18,463 bases of DNA, from the NCBI GenBank assembly GCA_947478535.1, contig CANJXD010000051.1, positions 1 to 18,463 on the forward strand. Direction: 5' to 3'. The stretch comes from Acetobacteraceae bacterium (GTDB lineage Bacteria; Pseudomonadota; Alphaproteobacteria; Acetobacterales; Acetobacteraceae). The translations under genes were made by a program, and so were the position numbers. Below, in pieces: positions 8,131 to 14,721 of the stretch (within the stretch, counting starts at the first letter, position 1; the number at the start of each line of letters is the position of its first letter). The notes under the pieces were generated by a model. It saw nothing but the letters and a program-made list of their open reading frames with translations, searched no databases and had not been told where the DNA came from.

Positions 8131-8182
8131 CGCCCGCCTCATGCAAAAACCGGATCAACCTATCACAGATCGTCACTTCCCT

Positions 8183-8195
8183 GCATCTGCGATGC
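8183..8195. promoter_or_regulatory. Candidate LysR operator in the divergent regulator/receptor gap
   Basis: GCATC-TGC-GATGC is a perfect 5-3-5 inverted repeat. It lies in the roughly 90-base gap between the divergent LysR start and the receptor 2 start at 8232. A second, shorter dyad (GGGA-N4-TCCC, 8207-8218) sits nearer receptor 2, immediately before its GGGGAG ribosome binding site (8220-8225). LysR regulators usually bind imperfect dyads in exactly this location. The match to the generic T-N11-A pattern is poor, so assignment rests on position and symmetry. Confidence 0.35.
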
Positions 8196-8231
8196 TGCCT
8201 AGTCTCGGGACAAATCCCAGGGGAGTGAAAC

Positions 8232-9239
8232 ATGACCGGCATCGCGCGCACGCGCCGCCATCTTGGGCGGGATATCGCCCTCGCTTCTGTCGGCGGCCTC
8301 GCCGCGCTCGCGGGTCTGCCGCGGGTGGCGGCGGCCCAGAGCACCGCCTTCCCGACGCGCCCGATCCGCGTCGTCGTGCCCTTCGCCGCGGGGTCGGCGA
8401 CGGACATCATGATGCGCCACCTCTCGCCCCGCATGGCGGAGGATCTCGGCCAGCCCATCACCATCGACAACCGCGCCGGCGCCGCCGGGGTGCTGGGCAG
8501 CGAGGCCGTGGTGCGCGCGCCGGCGGATGGGCATACGCTGGCCATGGCCGCCGTCTCCTCCCACGCCATCGCGCCGGCGCTGCGGAAGGACATGCCTTAC
8601 GAGGTGATGCGGGATTTCACGCCGATCGGCCTGGCCTGCACCTCCACCAACTTCATCGTCGTGCATCCCTCCGTGCCCGCGCGGACGCTGCAGGAACTGG
8701 TGGCGTATTCGAAGACGCTGCCCGGCGGCGTCTCCTACGGATCGGGCGGCATCGGCGGGTCGAACCACCTGGCGGGCGAGATGCTGAAGCTGCGTACCGG
8801 CGCGAACCTCGTGCATGTGCCCTACGCCAACCAGGGCCAGGCGGTGAATGACGTGGTCGGCGGCCATGTGCCGATGCTGATCTACACCGTCGCCATCCTG
8901 CCGCATGTGCAGGCGGGACGTCTGCGCGCTCTCGCCGTCACCTCCGAGGACCGCCAGCCCCAGGCGCCGGATGTGCCGACCGCGCTGGAACAGGGCGCGG
9001 CCGATGTCGTGGCGAATTCCTGGTTCGCTCTGTTCGGCCCCGCCGGGCTCGCCGATGATCGACGGGACCGTCTCTATCGCGCCCTCGCCTCCGCGCTGCG
9101 CGATCCCGGCATCGCCGCCAAGCTCGTGGAGACGGGGCTGACGCCGGCGCCTCTGGACCCCGTGGCCTTCCGGCGCTTTCTGGTGGCGGAGATCGCGAAA
9201 TGGACCGAAGTCGGCCGCGCCGCGAATATCCAGCTCTGA
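8232..9239 (+). CDS. Bug/TctC-family substrate-binding protein (receptor 2)
   Basis: This 335-residue periplasmic receptor carries an N-terminal export signal (GRDIALASVGGLAALAGLP, cleavage probably after VAAA near residue 35). The mature domain opens PTRPIRVVVPFAAGSATD and continues GQPITIDNRAGAAG, the Bug/TctC hallmark. GGGGAG six bases upstream of the ATG supports the start. It is a near full-length paralogue of receptor 1 (4514-5497), inverted relative to it, with long identical peptides in the ligand-domain core (DFTPIGLACTSTNFIVVHPS). Ligand specificities may therefore be the same or related. It is the first gene of the rightward arm, divergent from the LysR gene, and the next gene starts ten bases after its stop, so the receptor and the alpha-hydroxy-acid dehydrogenase are cotranscribed. 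That pairing suggests the receptor's ligand is a hydroxy acid, which is inference. Confidence 0.93.
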   Translation: MTGIARTRRHLGRDIALASVGGLAALAGLPRVAAAQSTAFPTRPIRVVVPFAAGSATDIMMRHLSPRMAEDLGQPITIDNRAGAAGVLGSEAVVRAPADGHTLAMAAVSSHAIAPALRKDMPYEVMRDFTPIGLACTSTNFIVVHPSVPARTLQELVAYSKTLPGGVSYGSGGIGGSNHLAGEMLKLRTGANLVHVPYANQGQAVNDVVGGHVPMLIYTVAILPHVQAGRLRALAVTSEDRQPQAPDVPTALEQGAADVVANSWFALFGPAGLADDRRDRLYRALASALRDPGIAAKLVETGLTPAPLDPVAFRRFLVAEIAKWTEVGRAANIQL

Positions 9240-9249
9240 GGTGCTCAGC

Positions 9250-10434
9250 ATGAGTCTCGACCAGGCGCTCAACATCGAGGATGTACGGGACCTCGCGCGC
9301 CAGCGCCTGCCCCGCGGCATCTTCGAATTCATCGATCGCGGCGCCGAGGATGACGAGGCGGTGCGGGAGAACAGGGAAGCCTTCCGCCGCCTGAAGCTGC
9401 GCACCCGTGCGCTCGTCGATGTCTCCCGTCGCAGCACGGACACCACGCTGCTCGGCAGCGCCGTGACGATGCCCGTCGCCATCGCGCCGACCGGTGCGGC
9501 GGGGCTCGTCTGGGTTCAGGGCGAACTCGAACTCGCGCGCGGCGCGGCCAAGGCCGGCGTACCCTTCACGCTGGCCACGCGGTCGATGACCTCGATCGAG
9601 GACATCGCCGAGAAGGCGGGCGGCACGCTGTGGTTCCAGTTGTACGTCTGGGCTGATCGCGCGCTGTCCTACGCCCTGGTGGATCGCGCGGAAAAGGCGG
9701 GCTTCCAGGCGCTGCTGGTGACGGTGGATGTGCCCGTGGCGCCAAACCGCGAATACAACCGGAAGAACGGCTTCTCCCTGCCCTTCAACCCCGGTCCGCG
9801 CGCGATGCTCGACATCGCGCTGCATCCGCGCTGGCTGATGGGCGTGATGGGCCGGTACCTCATGACGACAGGCATGCCGCGGTATGAGAACCAGCCCGGC
9901 GAGACGAAGCTGCGCATCACCAAGGGGGCGGAGAACCTGCCCTCCACCCGCAGCGACAATCTCAGCTGGGATGACATCCGCGAGCTTCGCCGCCGCTGGC
10001 CGCGCCAGTTGCTGGTGAAGGGCATATTGCGGCCGGAGGATGCCTTGCGCGCCATCGAATGCGGCGCCGATGGCGTTGTCGTCTCCAACCATGGCGGGCG
10101 GTGCCTCGACAGCGCCATCGCGCCGATCGATGCCCTGCCTGCCATCGCGGACGCCGTCGGCCACCGTGGCACGGTGCTGATGGATGGCGGCGTGCGGCGC
10201 GGCGGTGATGTCGTGAAGGCGCTGGCGCGTGGCGCGCAGGGCGTGCTGATGGGCCGGCCTGGCCTCTATGGCACCGCGCTCGCCGGCGCGGATGGCGCGG
10301 CGCATGTCCTCGGCATCATCCGGAAGGAGATGCTGACGGTGCTGGCGCAGACGGGATGCCCGACAATCGCCGATATCGGCCCCGACCTGCTCGTGCCCTC
10401 GCTGCGCAATGCGCGCGACCCCGTGATGCTTTGA
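9250..10434 (+). CDS. FMN-dependent alpha-hydroxy-acid dehydrogenase/oxidase (lactate/mandelate dehydrogenase family)
   Basis: The 394-residue protein belongs to the FMN-dependent family of glycolate oxidase, L-lactate dehydrogenase LldD and mandelate dehydrogenase, which oxidise (S)-2-hydroxy acids to 2-oxo acids. Visible family signatures are MPVAIAPTGAAGL, QLYVWADR, LLVTVDVP, LLVKGI, the active-site VSNHGGRCLD with His281 and Arg284, and FMN-phosphate binding DGGVRRGGDVVKAL. Two positions deviate. The tyrosine that binds the substrate carboxylate (Tyr24 in spinach glycolate oxidase) is Phe27 here (IFEFID), and the usual Gln after HGGR is Cys285. The internal stretch between about residues 175 and 235 is the variable loop that anchors membrane-bound members. 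The ATG at 9250 is preferred over the in-frame GTG at 9241 because GAGGTG lies at proper spacing before it. It follows receptor 2 by ten bases. The 2-oxo acid product would be a natural substrate for the ThDP enzyme in the opposite arm. Confidence 0.92.
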   Translation: MSLDQALNIEDVRDLARQRLPRGIFEFIDRGAEDDEAVRENREAFRRLKLRTRALVDVSRRSTDTTLLGSAVTMPVAIAPTGAAGLVWVQGELELARGAAKAGVPFTLATRSMTSIEDIAEKAGGTLWFQLYVWADRALSYALVDRAEKAGFQALLVTVDVPVAPNREYNRKNGFSLPFNPGPRAMLDIALHPRWLMGVMGRYLMTTGMPRYENQPGETKLRITKGAENLPSTRSDNLSWDDIRELRRRWPRQLLVKGILRPEDALRAIECGADGVVVSNHGGRCLDSAIAPIDALPAIADAVGHRGTVLMDGGVRRGGDVVKALARGAQGVLMGRPGLYGTALAGADGAAHVLGIIRKEMLTVLAQTGCPTIADIGPDLLVPSLRNARDPVML

Positions 10435-10453
10435 CGCCCGTGACGCTTTGACA
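10420..10453. repeat. 17-base tandem duplication at the end of the hydroxy-acid dehydrogenase gene
   Basis: CCCGTGATGCTTTGACG (10420-10436) is followed at once by CCCGTGACGCTTTGACA (10437-10453), 15 of 17 bases identical. The first copy contains the last codons and the TGA stop of the dehydrogenase; the second lies in the spacer before the dioxygenase gene. It looks like a slippage duplication of the gene end. A similar TGACGCGTTTGACG recurs at the end of the next gene (11380-11393). Confidence 0.8.
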
Positions 10454-10476
10454 AGAGAAAGGCGAAAGACACCGCC

Positions 10477-11382
10477 ATGCTGACCTTCACACCCAATCCC
10501 GGCGAAGTGCTGGGAGCCACCGTATCCGGCATCGACCTGACGCAGCCCGTCGCCGACGCCGATTTTGCCCGGATCTTCCGCGCACTCGGTGACTACGGCG
10601 TGCTGCGCTTTCCAGGCCAGTTGCTGGATGCGCCGACGCTGCGGGACTTCTCCGCCCGCTTCGGCGATCTCCAGGTCTCGAGCGGCCTCGGCGCGCATGA
10701 ACCCGGCATCCCGGAGGTCTCCATCCTGTCCAATGTGAAGCAGGACGGGAAGAATATCGGCATCCCCGATGCCGGCCAGGACTGGCATACGGACATGACC
10801 TACAACCGCATCCCCGGCTTCGTGAACGCGCTCGTCGCCTACAAGGTGCCGGTGCGGGATGGCCAGGTGCTCGGCGCCACCGAATTCCGCAACACCGTCC
10901 TGGCCTATGACGAGTTGGACCCCGCGCTGAAGGCCCGCCTCGCCACCGCCACCGCGACGCATGACCTCAACAAGTACTGGGAGCATATGCGCCGCGACAA
11001 GGGCAGCCAGCGCCCGCCACTGAGCCCGGAACAGCGCGCCAAGCGCCCGCCCGTGCAGCATCCCGTCTTCCTCACGCATCCCATCACCGGGCGGAAGGTG
11101 CTCTACGTCAATCCCGGCTTCACCGACTTCATCGACGGCATGGATCGCGGCGAGAGCGACCGCATCCTCGCGCAGTTGTTCGAACACATCCTGAAGCCAC
11201 GCTACCGCTACATCCATCGCTGGCAGGAAAACGACCTGCTGCTGTGGGACCATATCGGCAGCTGGCACTATGCCGTGCCGGACTACCGGCCCGATGAATA
11301 CCGCCTGATGAAGCGCTGCCAGGTGATGGCCAACAAGGTGATGGACCCGGAATTCGTCCGGCACACCCTCGCCGCCGCCTGA
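10477..11382 (+). CDS. TauD/TfdA-family Fe(II)/2-oxoglutarate-dependent dioxygenase
   Basis: The 301-residue protein fits the usual length of the TauD/TfdA family. These enzymes use O2 and 2-oxoglutarate to hydroxylate a carbon next to a sulfonate, ether or other group, often releasing the leaving group plus an aldehyde. The Fe(II) triad can be read as His104 and Asp106 (DWHTDMTY) and His264 (WDHIGSWHYA), and Arg276 in DEYRLMKR is placed to bind 2-oxoglutarate. The metal site is complete and the protein should be active. There is no signal peptide. It starts 42 bases after the alpha-hydroxy-acid dehydrogenase and precedes receptor 3, so it is probably the third gene of the rightward operon. 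Typical substrates of relatives are taurine and other sulfonates, aryloxy acids and alkyl sulfates. Together with a CysB-like regulator this leaves an organosulfur role open, but nothing here is specific for sulfur. Confidence 0.92.
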   Translation: MLTFTPNPGEVLGATVSGIDLTQPVADADFARIFRALGDYGVLRFPGQLLDAPTLRDFSARFGDLQVSSGLGAHEPGIPEVSILSNVKQDGKNIGIPDAGQDWHTDMTYNRIPGFVNALVAYKVPVRDGQVLGATEFRNTVLAYDELDPALKARLATATATHDLNKYWEHMRRDKGSQRPPLSPEQRAKRPPVQHPVFLTHPITGRKVLYVNPGFTDFIDGMDRGESDRILAQLFEHILKPRYRYIHRWQENDLLLWDHIGSWHYAVPDYRPDEYRLMKRCQVMANKVMDPEFVRHTLAAA

Positions 11383-11394
11383 CGCGTTTGACGT

Positions 11395-11410
11395 CTTACC
11401 CCGGGGTAAG
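11395..11410. promoter_or_regulatory. Perfect 16-base palindrome upstream of receptor 3
   Basis: CTTACCCCGGGGTAAG is a perfect palindrome with no loop, 12 bases after the dioxygenase stop and 44 bases before the receptor 3 start. The lack of a loop and of a T-run argues against an intrinsic terminator. A two-fold symmetric protein binding site is more likely, which would give receptor 3 its own control. The half CTTACCC also occurs at 14712-14718, beside the putative TetR operator; this may be coincidence. Confidence 0.45.
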
Positions 11411-11454
11411 CCATGCTTCGGGCCAACGAGAACACGGGTTGGAGGAGACGAGCG

Positions 11455-12429
11455 ATGCACCGGAGAACCTTGGCGCGCGGCCTGCTGGCCGGCGGTGCGT
11501 CCCTCACCCTCGGGCGCGGCGCGGTCGCGCAGCCGGCGCGCCCCGCGACGACGCGCATCGTTATCCCCTTCGCCGCCGGCGGGCCGATCGACCTGATCGG
11601 CCGGCTGCTCGCGGAACGGCTGGGCCAGGATCTCGGCGGCAGCTTCATCATCGACAACCGCCCTGGCGGGAACGGTGTCGTCGCGGGGCAATTGGTCGCC
11701 CGCGCCCCGGCGGATGGCAGCATGCTGCTGTTCGGCGCCGTCTCCACCTTCTGCATCACGCCGAACCTCGAAGCGAATTTGCCCTATGATCCCCGCCGCT
11801 TCGCCCCCGTCACCCGCGTCGTCGTCAGCGGCTCCGCGCTCGCGATCAACGCCCAGGTTCCCGCACGCAGCGTGCCGGAGCTCGTGGCCTGGGTGCGCGG
11901 GCGCGGTGAGCCGCTGAAGCTCGCCTCCAACGGCATGGGCAGCATCGCGCATGCCTGGCTCGAATTGTTCCGGCGTTCCACGGGGCTCGATATCCTGCAC
12001 GTTCCCTATGGCGGCGCCGGCCCGGCGCTGGTCGCGGTGGCGAGCGGGCAGGTCGATGGATTGTTCTCGGATCTTCTCGTGCAATTGCCGCTGGTGCGCG
12101 ATGGCCGGCTGCGCGTGCTCGGCCTGGTGGGGGAACACCGCCACCCCGCGGCGGCGGATTTGCCCACCATCGCCGAACAGGGCTTTCCCGGCGTCAACGG
12201 GCTCAGCTGGTCCGGCATCGTCGCACCGCCGGAAACGCCGGCCGTCGTCACGGAACGGCTGGCTTCCGCCATCGCGCGGGCACTCGCAGAACCGGCACTG
12301 GCGCAGCGGCTGGTCACCTTCGGGTCCGCCCCGGCGGCAATGACGCCGCAGGAATTCGGCGGCTACCTCGACAGCGAAACCGCCTTCTGGGCCCGCGTCA
12401 TCCGGGACTACGCCATCAAGATGGAATAG
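11455..12429 (+). CDS. Bug/TctC-family substrate-binding protein (receptor 3)
   Basis: This is a 324-residue periplasmic receptor. The signal region MHRRTLARGLLAGGASLTLG has an RR pair and ends near AVA|QPARP (residue 25), so Tat or Sec export is possible. The mature protein shows TTRIVIPFAAGGPIDLIGRLL and IIDNRPGGNGVVAGQLVARAPADG, typical of Bug/TctC proteins. The start at 11455 is supported by GGAGGA (11441-11446); the frame is open from 11413, but the added 14 residues do not belong to a signal peptide. It is clearly more distant from receptors 1 and 2 than these are from each other, lacking their CTSTNF and YTVAILPHVQ peptides, so it probably binds a different ligand. It is the last gene of the rightward arm, separated by 72 bases containing a perfect palindrome. 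Its end overlaps the convergent TetR gene by 14 bases. Confidence 0.92.
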   Translation: MHRRTLARGLLAGGASLTLGRGAVAQPARPATTRIVIPFAAGGPIDLIGRLLAERLGQDLGGSFIIDNRPGGNGVVAGQLVARAPADGSMLLFGAVSTFCITPNLEANLPYDPRRFAPVTRVVVSGSALAINAQVPARSVPELVAWVRGRGEPLKLASNGMGSIAHAWLELFRRSTGLDILHVPYGGAGPALVAVASGQVDGLFSDLLVQLPLVRDGRLRVLGLVGEHRHPAAADLPTIAEQGFPGVNGLSWSGIVAPPETPAVVTERLASAIARALAEPALAQRLVTFGSAPAAMTPQEFGGYLDSETAFWARVIRDYAIKME

Positions 12430-13036
12430 CGCCGGGCACCTGCGGCGCGGCCAGGCCATGCAGCAGCAGCCCGATCAGCTGTTCCGCCACCGCGCCGAAT
12501 TCGAGTTGCCCGCGCGGGTCGTAGCTTTCGAGAATCCAGCCGACGGCCCCCGCCCAGGCGCTGACGACGATCTTTGGCTCACAGGGCCGGATCGAGCCAT
12601 CCGCCACGCCTTCCGCCACCAGCGCCCGCAGACGGTCGCGCCGCGCCCGCCGCCGATGATCGAGCTTCGCGCGAAGCGCCGGCGGCAGAGCGCGCTGTTC
12701 GCGCAGCGGCACGATGTGACTGTCCGGCGTGATGCCGTTCAGCAGGTAGCGCCGCACATACAACTCCATGCGCTCCAGCCCCGTGCGGCCTTCCGCCGTG
12801 GCCTCATCCAAGGCCGCATCGGCGACATCGAAGGCGTGCATGTAGCATTCCAGCAGGAGGTGCTGCTTGTTCTCGAAGTAGTAGTAGACAGCCGGCTTCG
12901 TGATGCTCAGGGCCTGCGCGATGTCGTCGATCGAGCATTGCGTGAAGCCCTGCCGGTTGAACTGCCGCGCCGCTTCCGCGAGGATCACGGCACGCCGCGC
13001 GTCATAATCCTGCGTGCGGTCAAAGGGTGCGGGCAT
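12416..13036 (-). CDS. TetR-family transcriptional regulator
   Basis: The 206-residue protein has an N-terminal TetR helix-turn-helix: ARQFNRQGFTQCSIDDIAQ continuing into LSITKPAVYYYFENKQHLL (about residues 23-61). It is followed by an all-helical ligand domain that resembles regulators of fatty-acid or acyl-CoA genes (YVRRYL, WILESYDPRGQLEFGAVAEQLIGLLLHGL). The ATG at 13036 is chosen; a GTG at 13057 would add seven residues and start four bases after the ligase stop. Either way it is cotranscribed behind the acyl-CoA synthetase. A perfect 7-5-7 inverted repeat at 14722-14740, upstream of the synthetase and of the divergent acyl-CoA dehydrogenase, is its probable operator. It would then repress both arms and its own expression, with an acyl-CoA as the likely inducer. 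The 3' end overlaps the convergent receptor 3 gene by 14 bases. Confidence 0.92.
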   Translation of the reverse strand: MPAPFDRTQDYDARRAVILAEAARQFNRQGFTQCSIDDIAQALSITKPAVYYYFENKQHLLLECYMHAFDVADAALDEATAEGRTGLERMELYVRRYLLNGITPDSHIVPLREQRALPPALRAKLDHRRRARRDRLRALVAEGVADGSIRPCEPKIVVSAWAGAVGWILESYDPRGQLEFGAVAEQLIGLLLHGLAAPQVPGAIPS

Positions 13037-13061
13037 TCTGCCGCCGAGACGCGCCACGCGA

Positions 13062-14666
13062 TCAGCCCCGCAGCCCGAGATCGTCGAGCGCGTAGTCGCG
13101 CAGGCGGGATTTCTGCACCTTCGAACTCCCGGTCATGCCAATCGCCTCGAATCCATCCACCATGCGGACATAGCGCGGCACGCGGAAATTCGCGCAGCGT
13201 TCCTTGCAGAAGGCGATGATCTCCGCCTCGCTCGCCACCGCGCCGGGCCGCAGCACGACATAGGCCGCCGGCACTTCCAGCAGCCGTGGATCGGGCACGC
13301 CGATCACTTGCGCCTGGGCGATGGCGGGGTGGGTGTGCAGCACATCCTCCACCTCGGCGGGGGCGACATTCTCGCCACCGACGCGGAACATCTCCTTCAG
13401 CCGGCCGGAGAAGCGCAGCCGCCCCGCCGCATCCTTCACGCCGAGATCGCCGGTATGCAGCCATCCCTCCGCATCGATCGCCTTCGCCGTCTGCTCCGGC
13501 ATGGCGTAGTAGCCGAGCATGATGTTCCAGCCGCGCACCAGGATCTCCCCGCTGCTGCCTGGCGGGCATTCCTGCCCCGTCTCGGGGTCGAGGATGCGGA
13601 TCTCCACCCCCGGTAGCGGCTGCGCATAGCCATCGAGCCGCGCCGTCGCGTCATCGTCAAAGGGACCGCAGGCGCAATTGGGGGAAGCCTCGGAAAGCCC
13701 ATAGCCCGAGCAGACGCCGACCATGCCCATCCGGTCCACGAGCTGTTGCAGCACCGCCGTGCTCGCCGCCGCGATGCCGCCGCGCAGGTTCAGGCGCCGC
13801 TTCGGGAAATCCGCATGCCCCATCATCATCAGGAATATCGTGTCGTTTCCGGAACAATGCGTGCAGCGTTCCTCCTCCAGCAATCGCAGCCCTTCCGCCA
13901 CGTCGAAATGCGGCGTGGTGATGTAGCAGGCGCCGCTGACGATGGAGGCGACCAGCGACAGCGTCGTCCCCGCGACATGATAGAGCGGCCGCGCGCTGTA
14001 GTAGCGCGAGCCCGGCTCCAGCCCGAGGCGGCGGGAGACATGCCAGGCATCCCGCAGCATCCCGTCATGCGACAGCATCGCCCCCTTGGGGAAGGAGGTG
14101 GTGCCGGAGGTGTATTGCATCAGCACGGGGTCGCGTGGCGTCGGTGGGTCCAGGTTCTCCAACGCTGCGGCATCCCGCGTCAGCACACTCCACGGCAGCG
14201 CCGCCTGCGGAACATCCGCGCCCTGCACGACAACCAGCCGCAGCTTCGGCAGGCCCGCGGAGGGCAGCGCGCCATCGATGCCTGGGCAGATCGTGCGCAG
14301 CATCGCGACGAAATCGATCCCCAGGAATCGGTCCTGCATCAGGATGGCGACGGCGTCGCTCTGCCGCAGGCAGTACTCCATCTCCGGCGCCTTGAAGCGC
14401 GTATTCACCGGCACGGTCACGGCGCCGATGCTGGCCGCGGCGAAGAAGGCGATCGTCCATTCCGCGCAATTGCCCATGCAGATCGCCACATGGTCCCCGC
14501 GCCTGATGCCGAGGCGGCGCAGATTGGCGGCCGTGGTCGCGACCTCGCCGGCGAATTGCGCGTAGGTCAGGCGCCGCCCCTCCACCAGCATCACTTCCTG
14601 CGCGCCCCACAGCGACACCGCGCGGTCCAGCGCCTGCTGGTAGGTCAGCTCCGGCCAATCCTGCAT
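13062..14666 (-). CDS. AMP-dependent acyl-CoA synthetase/ligase (class I adenylate-forming)
   Basis: The protein is 534 residues from the ATG at 14666 and activates a carboxylic acid as an acyl-adenylate, then as a CoA thioester. The adenylation motifs occur in order: A3 YTSGTTSFPKG (185-195), A5 GYGLSEASP (321-329), A7/A8 GWLHTGD with Asp407 and GRLKEMFRVGGENVAPAEVE (421-440), and A10 with the catalytic lysine Lys516 in TGSSKVQKSRLR. The A10 loop reads TGSSK rather than the usual TGK. The start at 14666 has GGGGG nine bases upstream; an ATG at 14675 would have it touching the start. The acid specificity cannot be read. The next gene in the transcript is the TetR regulator, and the divergent neighbour is an acyl-CoA dehydrogenase, which would act on the thioester formed here. 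Confidence 0.93.
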   Translation of the reverse strand: MQDWPELTYQQALDRAVSLWGAQEVMLVEGRRLTYAQFAGEVATTAANLRRLGIRRGDHVAICMGNCAEWTIAFFAAASIGAVTVPVNTRFKAPEMEYCLRQSDAVAILMQDRFLGIDFVAMLRTICPGIDGALPSAGLPKLRLVVVQGADVPQAALPWSVLTRDAAALENLDPPTPRDPVLMQYTSGTTSFPKGAMLSHDGMLRDAWHVSRRLGLEPGSRYYSARPLYHVAGTTLSLVASIVSGACYITTPHFDVAEGLRLLEEERCTHCSGNDTIFLMMMGHADFPKRRLNLRGGIAAASTAVLQQLVDRMGMVGVCSGYGLSEASPNCACGPFDDDATARLDGYAQPLPGVEIRILDPETGQECPPGSSGEILVRGWNIMLGYYAMPEQTAKAIDAEGWLHTGDLGVKDAAGRLRFSGRLKEMFRVGGENVAPAEVEDVLHTHPAIAQAQVIGVPDPRLLEVPAAYVVLRPGAVASEAEIIAFCKERCANFRVPRYVRMVDGFEAIGMTGSSKVQKSRLRDYALDDLGLRG

Positions 14667-14721
14667 CGCGCGCATCCCCCGGTCGGCTTCGATGCCTGAT
14701 CCTCCGGCGATCTTACCCGGC

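Noticed and set aside
10448..10470. A perfect TTGACA in the spacer before the dioxygenase gene, as a -35 box.
   Set aside because: No acceptable -10 hexamer lies 16-18 bases downstream; the hexamer is produced by the tandem duplication of the preceding gene end.
8938..12459. A minus-strand open frame of about 1170 codons running through four plus-strand genes.
   Set aside because: It is antisense to well-recognised genes, and its translation is a mixture of Arg, Ala, Gly and His without any domain. Third-position G/C bias removes stop codons from this antisense frame.
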